Shown here: in pieces, positions 1-5,468 of the stretch
Position numbering within the stretch: position 1 is the stretch's first letter
How the letters are laid out: every line of letters begins with the position of its first letter
Assembly (NCBI GenBank): GCA_005878635.1
Contig: VBLS01000007.1
Location: forward strand, 1 to 18,636
DNA: 18,636 nt
Source: Methanobacteriota archaeon
Lineage (GTDB): Archaea; Thermoplasmatota; Thermoplasmata; RBG-16-68-12
Direction: 5' to 3'
Notes under the pieces: model-generated
Databases searched by the model: none
Told to the model about the DNA's origin: nothing
What the model saw: the letters and a program-made list of their open reading frames with translations, nothing else
Made by a program: the position numbers and the translations under genes

Positions 1-682
1 CGATCGAGACGTTCAAGTCCTCTCGGATCGTCCCGATGCCGCGCAGGACCTTCCGCGTCGCCCGCAACAACGAGCCGAAAGTGAGGGCGACCTCGCGGGC
101 TTCCTCGGGGGTCTTGATGTCCGGGGTCGTCGCGATCTCGACGAGCGGGATGCCGAGACGGTCGAGACGGTAGACGACTTCGCCCTCGGCCTCGCCGAGT
201 TTCCGGGCCGCGTCCTCTTCCAGGAGGATCGTCGGAACGCCGATGCGTTTCCCGTTCGTCTCGAGGTGCCCGTCTAAGGCGACGAGCGCGGAGCGTTGGA
301 ACCCCGACGTGTTCGAGCCGTCGATCACGATCTTCCGCATGAAGTCGACTTCGCTCACTGGCTTCGCGTCCAAGAGGAGCGCGATCTCCAACGTGATGTC
401 CAAGGCCTCCGGGTTGGGCGGATGGGGCGGCTCTTCGTCCGCCTCGACGAGGCAGACGTTCGGTGTGGTCTCGTAGACGAAGGTCAGTCGGCGTTTCGCC
501 TCCTCGATGGCCGCCGCATCGACCTCGCCGAGCTCCGATTGCGTGGGCCTCAGCCGTCGGCGGAATCGGAGTCCGCCGGGCGCGTCGACGAGGGCCGACG
601 CGTCTTCGCAGAACAACTTGTGGGTCGCGAGCTGCTGGTGAATCTCCAGGCCGACCTTCAAGCCGAGGGCCCGGTAGTCCAT
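1..682 (-). CDS. gatE: Glu-tRNA(Gln) amidotransferase subunit E (N-terminal part, runs off left edge)
   Basis: GatE is the tRNA-binding and kinase-like subunit of the archaeal GatDE complex, which converts misacylated Glu-tRNA(Gln) to Gln-tRNA(Gln) in the cytoplasm. The reading frame is open from the ATG at 680-682 to the window edge, about 227 residues; family members are around 600 or more, so roughly the first third is present. The start reads MDYRALGLKVGLEIHQQL, with the conserved GLEIHQQL segment of GatB/GatE. The last visible residues include GTIREDLNVSI, another hallmark segment. A TATA-like GGCTTAATCC lies about 27 nt upstream, overlapping the stop codon of the preceding gene, so the transcript may be leaderless. 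gatD is on the same strand about 1.5 kb upstream, with three small genes between. Identity is secure; only the C-terminal portion cannot be judged. Confidence 0.95.
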   Translation of the reverse strand, partial: MDYRALGLKVGLEIHQQLATHKLFCEDASALVDAPGGLRFRRRLRPTQSELGEVDAAAIEEAKRRLTFVYETTPNVCLVEADEEPPHPPNPEALDITLEIALLLDAKPVSEVDFMRKIVIDGSNTSGFQRSALVALDGHLETNGKRIGVPTILLEEDAARKLGEAEGEVVYRLDRLGIPLVEIATTPDIKTPEEAREVALTFGSLLRATRKVLRGIGTIREDLNVSI

Positions 683-702
683 CGCGGCTGGAAGCCCGGC
701 GC

Positions 703-714
703 CGGGATTAAGCC
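703..714 (-). promoter_or_regulatory. TATA-like box of gatE
   Basis: The minus strand reads GGCTTAATCC, centred about 27 nt before the gatE ATG. This spacing places transcription initiation at or next to the start codon. It overlaps the TAA stop (708-710) of the upstream gene. This is inferred from composition and spacing only. Confidence 0.5.
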
Positions 715-1157
715 TTCTCTGGGGACGGGACGGAGGCCCCCGCTTTCTTGAGGAGGGCCTCGAGCTCTTCGATCCGAGCCTCCGAGGCCTCTAAGTCCTT
801 TTCCAGGGACGCGATCCGGTGCGCAGCCTCCTTCAGCTCCGTCCATAAGATGTGATACCGCCGGCTCGCGCGGTACTCGCGCAGCGGCTCGGGATCCGAC
901 GGCTCCGGCTCTCCGTCGGTGGCCAGGAGATTCTTCACGTAGAAATCCCGGTCGAGTTCCGGCATCGCGGCCATGCGGAGGAGAAGGTGGTGCGGATACT
1001 CTGGCTTCAGCGTCGACGCGGCTCGAAGGGCCATGAGGACCGCGGACTCGCCGCAACAGTTGAAGTCCCGGGTCGCGACGTGGTTCTCGCCGTGGGTCTG
1101 GCGGTGCATCTGCGCGAGCATTTCCCAGATGCCTTCGTATTCGTCCTGCGCGGACAT
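708..1157 (-). CDS. Hypothetical protein with C-terminal coiled coil
   Basis: I do not recognise this 149-residue protein. The N-terminal two thirds are compact and contain a Cys-Cys pair in the segment RDFNCCGESAVLMALRAA. This is followed by a Pro/His-containing stretch (PEYPHHLLLRMAAMPELD). The last ~45 residues form a charged heptad-like helix (ELKEAAHRIASLEKDLEAS and on to EELEALLKKAG) that is probably a coiled coil. No signal peptide or membrane segment is visible. I chose the ATG at 1155-1157; an in-frame GTG at 1176-1178 would add seven residues. It sits 25 nt upstream of gatE on the same strand, and the gatE promoter overlaps its end, so co-transcription is possible but gatE probably also has its own start. 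Function unknown. Confidence 0.7.
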   Translation of the reverse strand: MSAQDEYEGIWEMLAQMHRQTHGENHVATRDFNCCGESAVLMALRAASTLKPEYPHHLLLRMAAMPELDRDFYVKNLLATDGEPEPSDPEPLREYRASRRYHILWTELKEAAHRIASLEKDLEASEARIEELEALLKKAGASVPSPEKA

Positions 1158-1266
1158 GGAGGATCGACGGACCAACACCCCCGCGGGCGATGTACCTTTG
1201 GGACGGTCGCAATCGCGCGACTGGGACCGATGGCTTCTTGGCCTCCCGGGGTAACAGGCGCGGGCG

Positions 1267-1611
1267 ATGGGGCGCGTCTTCGATTTCGCGAAGCGGCGGA
1301 TCGTCGGCTATGTCCTCTTCTGGATCCTGGTCCTCCTCTTCCTGGGCATCCTCTATCCCGCGGATCCGCCGGCCCAAGCCGGCGCCCTGGTCATCCTGGG
1401 AATCGCCTTCCTCGGATCCCTCCTGTTCACACGGCGGATGAAGCGGAAGCAGAAGGTCCGAAGGGAGGCCGAGGACCGCGTGAAACAGATGCAAGAGGCC
1501 TATCAGATGCAACAGATGACCCGGATGCAAGCGCCGCAGCCGCCGGTCGGGCAAGCCCAGGCGGAGCGGGCTCAGCAGCTGGAAGCGACCCGACGGGCGG
1601 GTAGCCGCTAG
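1267..1611 (+). CDS. Small membrane protein with two transmembrane helices and a Gln/Met-rich tail
   Basis: The 114-residue protein has a short basic N-terminus. Two hydrophobic helices follow, at about residues 12-30 (IVGYVLFWILVLLFLGIL) and 38-55 (GALVILGIAFLGSLLF). A strongly basic segment (RRMKRKQKVRREAEDR) then predicts a cytoplasmic tail. The last 40 residues are Gln-, Met- and Ala-rich and probably helical or disordered. I recognise no family. It is transcribed against its neighbours. Its TAG stop shares the four bases CTAG (1608-1611) with the stop of the convergent gene at 1608-2081. No convincing TATA box or ribosome-binding site precedes the ATG. The membrane topology is well supported by composition; the role is unknown. 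Confidence 0.7.
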   Translation: MGRVFDFAKRRIVGYVLFWILVLLFLGILYPADPPAQAGALVILGIAFLGSLLFTRRMKRKQKVRREAEDRVKQMQEAYQMQQMTRMQAPQPPVGQAQAERAQQLEATRRAGSR

Positions 1612-2081
1612 CGGCCCTTCTCCCGGTCTTCCTCGCGGTACGGGGACCGGAGCGTGCCGTCCTCCCTTTTCCGCCGGTGCTCCTTCTCGTTCTTCAGCCA
1701 CGCGAGGAGGCGAGACGCGGCGCCGAACGGACGGAACTCGAAGACGACCTTGCCGTGCTCGGAATCTTGCGTGTGCAGGAGGACCCGCTTCCGTTTGTGG
1801 ACGACGTCGATCGTTTCTTCGAGAGGGATCTCGTGGTAGTGCTTGCCCTTCTTGCCGCCCGGCAGGTCCATCCAAGGGAGGTCGAGGAGGAGGAGCCGCC
1901 GGCGGGTCTGCCACACCCACCCTTCCCGCGGCTCGACGAGGGTCTTCTTCGCGAGGGCGACCGGTTTGAAGATCGTGTACTTCAGGGCGCGGTATCCGAT
2001 GATCTGATCGCCGCCGTAGAGGACCGGCTCGTTCGCGTCCGTCAGGACGACGCCGACCTCCCCGACCTGATCGATCTTCAT
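1608..2081 (-). CDS. Hypothetical protein, possibly PH-like fold
   Basis: This 157-residue soluble protein is not one I recognise. It is rich in predicted beta strands with alternating hydrophobics (QVGEVGVVLTDANEPVLYGG, TRRRLLLLDLPW, RVLLHTQDSEHGKVVFEFRP). A helix (AASRLLAWLKNEKEHRRKRE) and a very charged tail end it. A strand series followed by one C-terminal helix is what small PH/GRAM-type domains look like, but this is only an impression from pattern, not a recognised match. The ATG at 2081 is preceded by a TATA-like element at 2105-2117. It lies 55 nt downstream of gatD on the same strand. Its end overlaps the convergent membrane-protein gene by 4 nt. Confidence 0.72.
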   Translation of the reverse strand: MKIDQVGEVGVVLTDANEPVLYGGDQIIGYRALKYTIFKPVALAKKTLVEPREGWVWQTRRRLLLLDLPWMDLPGGKKGKHYHEIPLEETIDVVHKRKRVLLHTQDSEHGKVVFEFRPFGAASRLLAWLKNEKEHRRKREDGTLRSPYREEDREKGR

Positions 2082-2104
2082 TCGGTGTGCCGAACCCCGG
2101 GCGC

Positions 2105-2117
2105 GGGATAAGCTTAA
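2105..2117 (-). promoter_or_regulatory. TATA-like box of the 1608-2081 gene
   Basis: The minus strand reads TTAAGCTTATCCC, centred about 30 nt upstream of the ATG at 2081, in an otherwise GC-rich 55-nt gap after gatD. It suggests this gene has its own promoter rather than only read-through from gatD. Confidence 0.5.
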
Positions 2118-2136
2118 CGCGGGCCTGCGCCGCCGA

Positions 2137-3441
2137 TCATTCCGCGAATTCGTCGAGGCCGATCTTCGGGTTGATCTCCCCCGCGACGTTCGTCGCCATC
2201 GCGCGAACGACCTCCGGCGGTTCGCGGGTGTGGCCGAGGACCCACATCAATTTGACATAGGCCGTCTCTGGCGTCATGTCCTGCCCCTCGAGGACCCCCG
2301 CCTTCAGGAGATCCCGGCCGGTGTCGTAGACGCGAAGGCCCACCCGGCCCTGCAAGGTCTGGGTCGTCATGACGACGGCCACGCCGTCCCGCGTTGCCTT
2401 CCGGAGGATCGGGATCAGGTCGTGCGCGACGTGGCCGAGCCCGGTCCCTGCGATCACGACGCCGTGCAGCCCCTGCAACGTCGCTTCCAGTTCCGTCGGT
2501 CGCTGACCCGGATAGAAGGACACGAGCGCGACCCTGGTGTCGAGCGTGTCGTCGACCTTCGTCGGGCCGCGGGCGCGGGGAAGCGCGCGGTCAGATAGCT
2601 CGACGGCGCCGTCCGCGTCCACGCGGCCGAGCGGGGTCGCGTTGAGGGAGCGGAAGGCGTCCCGCCGGGAGGAATGCATCTTGCGCACCTTCGTCCCGCG
2701 ATGAATCTGCGCGAAGGTGTCGCTCGTCTCGCCGTGCATCACGGCGACCACCTCGCCGAGGTTCGCGACCCCGACCCGAGCGGCGGCGAGCAGGTTGAGC
2801 GCCGCATCGGACGACGGCCGATCGCTCGACCGTTGCGCCCCGACCACGACGACCGGTCCCGTGAGATCCCGCAGCATGAAGGAGAGGGCGGCGGACGTGA
2901 AGTGCAACGTGTCGGTCCCGTGCGGGATCACGACGCCCGCAGCTCCGCCGTTCAGCTCCTTCCCCGCCTCTTGGGCGAGGCGCTGCCACTGTTCCGGTTT
3001 CATGTTCTCGCTGTAAACGCTGTAGATGACCCGGGCGCGGACGTTGCAGACGTCGAGCAGCTCCGGGACGCTGAAGACGAGTTCCTCGGCGGTCACGGCC
3101 GGATGGACGGCCCCGGTACGGTAGTCGACGTAGGACGCGATCGTCCCGCCGGTGCCGAGGACCGCGACGGTGGGCTTGGACGCCGTCGGAGGCGGCAGTT
3201 TCCGCTCAACCGCGGCGGGGGTGTGCTTCGCCGTGACTTCGATCGATTCGACGTCGCCGAGTTCGATGCCGACGTTGTAGCCGTTCGGCAGCTTGACGGT
3301 CAGGATGTCGTCGCCGCTGAAGCCGTGGTGTGGCATCAGCGTTCCCTCGTACCGTTCGCCCTTCGCCCGGACGAGGACCGAGTCGCCCGCGTCGGCCTTC
3401 GCGCGGTCGAGGAGGGCCCGCACCCGCGGCGGGTAGTCCAT
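2137..3441 (-). CDS. gatD: Glu-tRNA(Gln) amidotransferase subunit D
   Basis: GatD is the asparaginase-like glutaminase subunit of GatDE. It releases ammonia from an amide donor for amidation of Glu-tRNA(Gln) by GatE. The 434-residue length is normal for the family. Residues 1-80 form the small N-terminal beta domain; the asparaginase-type domain follows. The first catalytic block is VAVLGTGGTIASY (Thr100). The second is IPHGTDTLHFTSAALSF (Thr176-Asp177). The usual Lys/Ser region is present in RGTKVRKMHSSRRDAF. The C-terminal part includes VAGTGLGH-like and TTQTLQGRVGLRVYDTG segments typical of GatD. A TATA-like CCATAACGG sits 26 nt before the ATG and is shared, in the opposite direction, with the UPF0248 gene. 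The enzyme looks intact. gatE is downstream on the same strand but separated by three genes. Confidence 0.96.
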   Translation of the reverse strand: MDYPPRVRALLDRAKADAGDSVLVRAKGERYEGTLMPHHGFSGDDILTVKLPNGYNVGIELGDVESIEVTAKHTPAAVERKLPPPTASKPTVAVLGTGGTIASYVDYRTGAVHPAVTAEELVFSVPELLDVCNVRARVIYSVYSENMKPEQWQRLAQEAGKELNGGAAGVVIPHGTDTLHFTSAALSFMLRDLTGPVVVVGAQRSSDRPSSDAALNLLAAARVGVANLGEVVAVMHGETSDTFAQIHRGTKVRKMHSSRRDAFRSLNATPLGRVDADGAVELSDRALPRARGPTKVDDTLDTRVALVSFYPGQRPTELEATLQGLHGVVIAGTGLGHVAHDLIPILRKATRDGVAVVMTTQTLQGRVGLRVYDTGRDLLKAGVLEGQDMTPETAYVKLMWVLGHTREPPEVVRAMATNVAGEINPKIGLDEFAE

Positions 3442-3461
3442 GGCCCTCGCAACCGATCGGC

Positions 3462-3476
3462 CCGTTATGGTTTTTG
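3462..3476. promoter_or_regulatory. Shared divergent promoter region of gatD and the UPF0248 gene
   Basis: The only AT-rich stretch in the 63-nt divergent gap reads CCGTTATGGTTTTTG on the plus strand. On the minus strand, CCATAACGG is centred 26 nt before the gatD ATG, consistent with a leaderless gatD transcript. In the plus direction the same stretch is about 37-50 nt before the two candidate starts of the UPF0248 gene. Confidence 0.5.
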
Positions 3477-3504
3477 TGCCGCGAAGCAGAAGGTTCCGGA
3501 GGAC

Positions 3505-3750
3505 ATGGGGGTCGCGATGGTGCGGACCGCTCGAGACGTCCTCAACGGCCTCCGGTGGCGCGATTCAAACCAGCTCGAGCCGGCGGTCGTATACTACCGG
3601 GACCGGACCCGCCCGGAGGGCTTCCGGACGATCCATGGCGGTGAGATCGTCGACCTCGAGCGCCGGTACTTCACGACGCGCACCGCGCGTCTCCCGTATT
3701 ACAAGATCGAGCGGATCGAATCTGCCGGCGAGGTCTTGTTCGAACGATGA
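3505..3750 (+). CDS. UPF0248 / DUF504 protein (MJ1316-type RNA end-recognition domain)
   Basis: The 81-residue protein matches the small archaeal UPF0248 (DUF504) family. Recognisable parts are an N-terminal DVLNGLRWRDS, a VVYYRDRT strand, IHGGEIVDLERRYF, and the terminal LPYYKIERIESAGEVLFER. This domain, typified by MJ1316, is linked in the literature to recognition of RNA cyclic or phosphate ends, and in eukaryotes it is fused to RNA repair proteins. The precise role of the stand-alone archaeal form is unclear. The ATG at 3505 has a GGAGG only 2-3 nt upstream, which is tight. The next ATG (3517) gives 77 residues and keeps the whole domain, so the true start is undecided. It is divergent from gatD, hinting at a shared RNA theme. 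Confidence 0.82.
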   Translation: MGVAMVRTARDVLNGLRWRDSNQLEPAVVYYRDRTRPEGFRTIHGGEIVDLERRYFTTRTARLPYYKIERIESAGEVLFER

Positions 3751-3794
3751 CCTGTCCGCCGACTGGCTCCGCTGGACGCGCATCCGGAAATCAA

Positions 3795-3821
3795 GGAGAA
3801 ACGCCGCGCGTGGGCGCGGCG
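3795..3821 (-). terminator. Hairpin plus T-rich tract downstream of the 3845-4240 gene
   Basis: A perfect 8-bp stem (CGCCGCGC at 3802-3809, GCGCGGCG at 3814-3821) encloses a 4-nt loop, 23 nt past the end of the minus-strand gene. On that strand it is followed by TTTCTCCTT. This fits a transcription terminator for the minus strand; no T tract follows it on the plus strand. Confidence 0.55.
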
Positions 3822-3844
3822 TGCGCGGAACTGCAATCAGCCGT

Positions 3845-4240
3845 TCATTCGCTGCGACGCGACCAGGGGAGGTAGGGCTTCGCAGCCGCGACGATGGCTC
3901 CGAGGATCCCGACGACTCCGCCGATCGTGCCGGGCTGGCCGCCATAGTAGATCAGGATGATGCTGATCACTACCGCCACGATCGCGCCGTTCATCAGGTT
4001 CTTGCGGGTCATCGCCGCAGACGCCCACAGGGCTCCGCCGAGGACCACGTTGATGATGATTGTTGATGCAACGTTTCCATATTGGTTCTGCGGAATTCCC
4101 TGGTTCACCCACTGGACGCCGTAGATCGCCACCGACAGGAGGATCGCCAAGATGCCACCCAGCATGAGCAGCAACTCGTGGGGCTGCTTCGCGCCGAGCT
4201 CGGCCATGGCTTCTCGTCCCGTCTCGTAGCTGGACGTCAT
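3845..4240 (-). CDS. Four-helix small membrane protein, paralogue A
   Basis: The 131-residue protein has a short polar N-terminus (MTSSYETGREAMAELGAKQP). Four hydrophobic helices follow at about residues 22-45, 57-77, 83-100 and 105-124. The loop before helix 3 holds the motif MTRKNLMNGAIVA. The segment SIILIYYGGQPGTIGG joins helices 3 and 4. It is a close paralogue of the protein at 4520-4912: the segments KQPHELLLMLGG, NLVLGGALWAS-like and TRKNLMNGAIVA are identical or nearly so in both. I recognise no characterised family; it resembles the many small archaeal multi-helix proteins of unknown function. Its own TATA box, an upstream TGATTCTCA element and a downstream hairpin suggest a single-gene transcript. 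Confidence 0.85.
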   Translation of the reverse strand: MTSSYETGREAMAELGAKQPHELLLMLGGILAILLSVAIYGVQWVNQGIPQNQYGNVASTIIINVVLGGALWASAAMTRKNLMNGAIVAVVISIILIYYGGQPGTIGGVVGILGAIVAAAKPYLPWSRRSE

Positions 4241-4268
4241 GGTTTCAGCGGTCCACCTGAGACCGTGT

Positions 4269-4307
4269 CCATATGGGTTCCGGCCCCGTTGGCGGCGCTG
4301 AGAATCA
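4269..4307 (-). promoter_or_regulatory. Promoter of paralogue A: TATA box and upstream TGATTCTCA element
   Basis: On the minus strand CCATATGG (4269-4276) lies 29-36 nt upstream of the ATG at 4240. The element TGATTCTCA (4299-4307) lies 59 nt upstream. The same element sits at almost the same distance (60 nt) from the ATG of paralogue B. The bases just before the start codon, GAAACC, are also shared. This suggests a conserved control region, either functional or retained from the duplication. Confidence 0.55.
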
Positions 4308-4446
4308 CCAGGCAGAACAGGAGGAGCCGTGGCCCTCCGGAATCCCCCTGTCCGCGGAGCTAAATGTCCCGGATTCGCCCCCGCAGCCTCCCCGTGATCG
4401 TGCCGGAGGTCCGGCTCAGACCTCGGGGGCTCTGTGAAACTGCAAG

Positions 4447-4520
4447 CGCAAAAGGAAAGGGTCGAAAAGGGAAAAGGCTCCGCCTGGGGAGCATGGAACT
4501 CCGTGGCCGGAGGACCGGCC
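4447..4520 (-). terminator. Hairpin and T-tracts downstream of paralogue B
   Basis: Right after the stop codon of paralogue B, GGCCGG (4505-4510) and CCGGCC (4515-4520) form a 6-bp hairpin with a 4-nt loop. Further downstream on the minus strand come repeated T clusters (CCTTTTCCCTTTTCGACCC and TTTCCTTTTG, about 4447-4476). Archaeal termination often depends on such oligo-T tracts. On the plus strand the same bases are only a purine-rich run. The rest of the 278-nt gap between the two paralogues holds no ORF I can support. Confidence 0.5.
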
Positions 4521-4912
4521 TACGTCTTCTGGGACCAGGGCATGTACGGTTTCGCCGCCGCGAGGATCGCGCCGAGGATCCCGATGAGGCCACCGATCGT
4601 GCCGGGCTGGCCGCCGTAGTAGATCAGGATGATGCTGATCACACCGGCGACGATGGCTCCGTTCATCAGGTTCTTCCGCGTGATCGCGGAGGACGCCCAC
4701 AGGGCACCGCCGAGGACGAGGTTGATGATCAACGCCGTCGTCACCGCGGTATACTGGCTCTGCGGGATTCCCGTCGTCACGTACTGGATCCCATACCTCG
4801 CGACGGTCAGGAGGACTGCCAGGACGCCGCCCAGCATGAGGAGCAGCTCGTGCGGCTGCTTCGAGCCGAGTTCCGCCATGGCCTGCCTTCCCGTGTCGTA
4901 GCTGTGAGACAT
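4520..4912 (-). CDS. Four-helix small membrane protein, paralogue B
   Basis: This 130-residue protein is the tandem paralogue of the gene at 3845-4240, on the same strand 279 nt away. It has the same layout: a polar N-terminus (MSHSYDTGRQAMAELGSKQP), four hydrophobic helices, the TRKNLMNGAIVA loop and the SIILIYYGGQPGTIGG turn. The extracytoplasmic loop between helices 1 and 2 differs most (VTTGIPQSQYTAVTT here, VNQGIPQNQYGNVAS in A). Helices 3 and 4 are nearly identical, so selection on that half looks strong. The frame stays open for 31 codons upstream, but the ATG at 4912 aligns exactly with the paralogue's start and follows a TATA box by about 30 nt. Function is unknown. Confidence 0.85.
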   Translation of the reverse strand: MSHSYDTGRQAMAELGSKQPHELLLMLGGVLAVLLTVARYGIQYVTTGIPQSQYTAVTTALIINLVLGGALWASSAITRKNLMNGAIVAGVISIILIYYGGQPGTIGGLIGILGAILAAAKPYMPWSQKT

Positions 4913-4940
4913 GGTTTCGATCGGCACCGGGGATGCAGCG

Positions 4941-5004
4941 GGATAATGGTTGTCGCCGAACTGTGCGCCCGTGAGAATCAAGGAGTTGTGCGAAGTGAGA
5001 ATCA
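4941..5004 (-). promoter_or_regulatory. Promoter of paralogue B with two TGATTCTCA copies
   Basis: The minus strand has ACCATTATCC (4941-4950) about 29-38 nt upstream of the ATG at 4912. TGATTCTCA occurs at 4972-4980, positioned as in paralogue A, and again at 4996-5004, 24 nt further upstream. The longer match between the two copies here is TGATTCTCAC. Confidence 0.55.
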
Positions 5005-5010
5005 TCTTTT

Positions 5011-5046
5011 GAACGATCTCGAACGATCATCGGGCTACGTTTTAGA
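5011..5046 (+). promoter_or_regulatory. Promoter of the 5076-5357 gene with a direct repeat upstream of the TATA box
   Basis: ACGTTTTAGA (5037-5046) is a weak TATA-like element centred about 34 nt before the ATG at 5076. Just upstream, GAACGATC occurs twice (5011-5018 and 5021-5028) with a 10-nt period, one helical turn. That is the layout expected for a regulator site next to the basal promoter. Confidence 0.4.
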
Positions 5047-5075
5047 CCCCGTCGCGCTTTCCAGGACCCGAGACC

Positions 5076-5357
5076 ATGGCGACGTTTCCGGAAGAGGTCT
5101 TGACCCGAACGAAGAAAGGGGAGACGGAAGTCCGTTCGCTCATCGACCGGGGTCGATACGTCCGATACCGTTATCTCCACCCGGAGACCGGCGAGGCGAT
5201 GGAGGGAGGTAAGGTCAAACTCGTCCTCCGGTCCGAAGCCGGCCCAGCGGAGGAATATTTCCTCATCCCGACGAAATCGGAGCGCACGCTGCTCATCCCG
5301 ACGTCGGAGAAGGGCGCGCGGAAAATTTGGGACGGATCGCGCGCCGTCGACCTTTGA
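5076..5357 (+). CDS. Small hypothetical protein
   Basis: The 93-residue soluble protein is not one I recognise. It is rich in charged residues and predicted beta strands: SLIDRGRYVRYRYLHPETG, KVKLVLRSEAGPAEEYFLIP and SERTLLIPTSEKGARKIWDG. No cysteine, signal peptide or membrane segment is present. The alternating strand pattern and an all-plus-strand position with its own TATA-like element suggest a genuine small gene, not a shadow. It is divergent from membrane-protein paralogue B across a 163-nt control region that carries repeats for both directions. The ATG at 5076 is the only sensible start. It could be a small beta-barrel or nucleic-acid-binding protein, but nothing in the sequence proves that. 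Confidence 0.7.
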   Translation: MATFPEEVLTRTKKGETEVRSLIDRGRYVRYRYLHPETGEAMEGGKVKLVLRSEAGPAEEYFLIPTKSERTLLIPTSEKGARKIWDGSRAVDL

Positions 5358-5468
5358 TCGGCGCCGCTAGTCCCGATTCCACCTCTTCGCGGTTCCCATT
5401 ATCAGATTGGACGTGTCGAGACCGAAGCTTGATTACGCCAAGCCTTCTCTGACGGCCCCGCGACAGAG

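Noticed and set aside
658..1920. 420-codon open frame on the minus strand
   Set aside because: It is an out-of-frame shadow in GC-rich DNA. It overlaps two better-supported genes and part of a third, and its translation is Arg/Pro-rich with no recognisable domain.
4441..4484. Purine-rich plus-strand run considered as a ribosome-binding or regulatory region
   Set aside because: No gene follows on the plus strand. The run is better explained as minus-strand T-tracts terminating paralogue B.
4913..5005. N-terminal extension of membrane-protein paralogue B
   Set aside because: The extra residues have no counterpart in paralogue A, and the TATA box and TGATTCTCA elements lie inside them.
5424..5442. 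Resemblance of TTGATTACGCCAAGC to the lacZ-alpha/polylinker region of common cloning vectors
   Set aside because: The match is only about 14 nt, which can occur by chance in a window this size, and the flanking bases do not continue it. No vector sequence follows.
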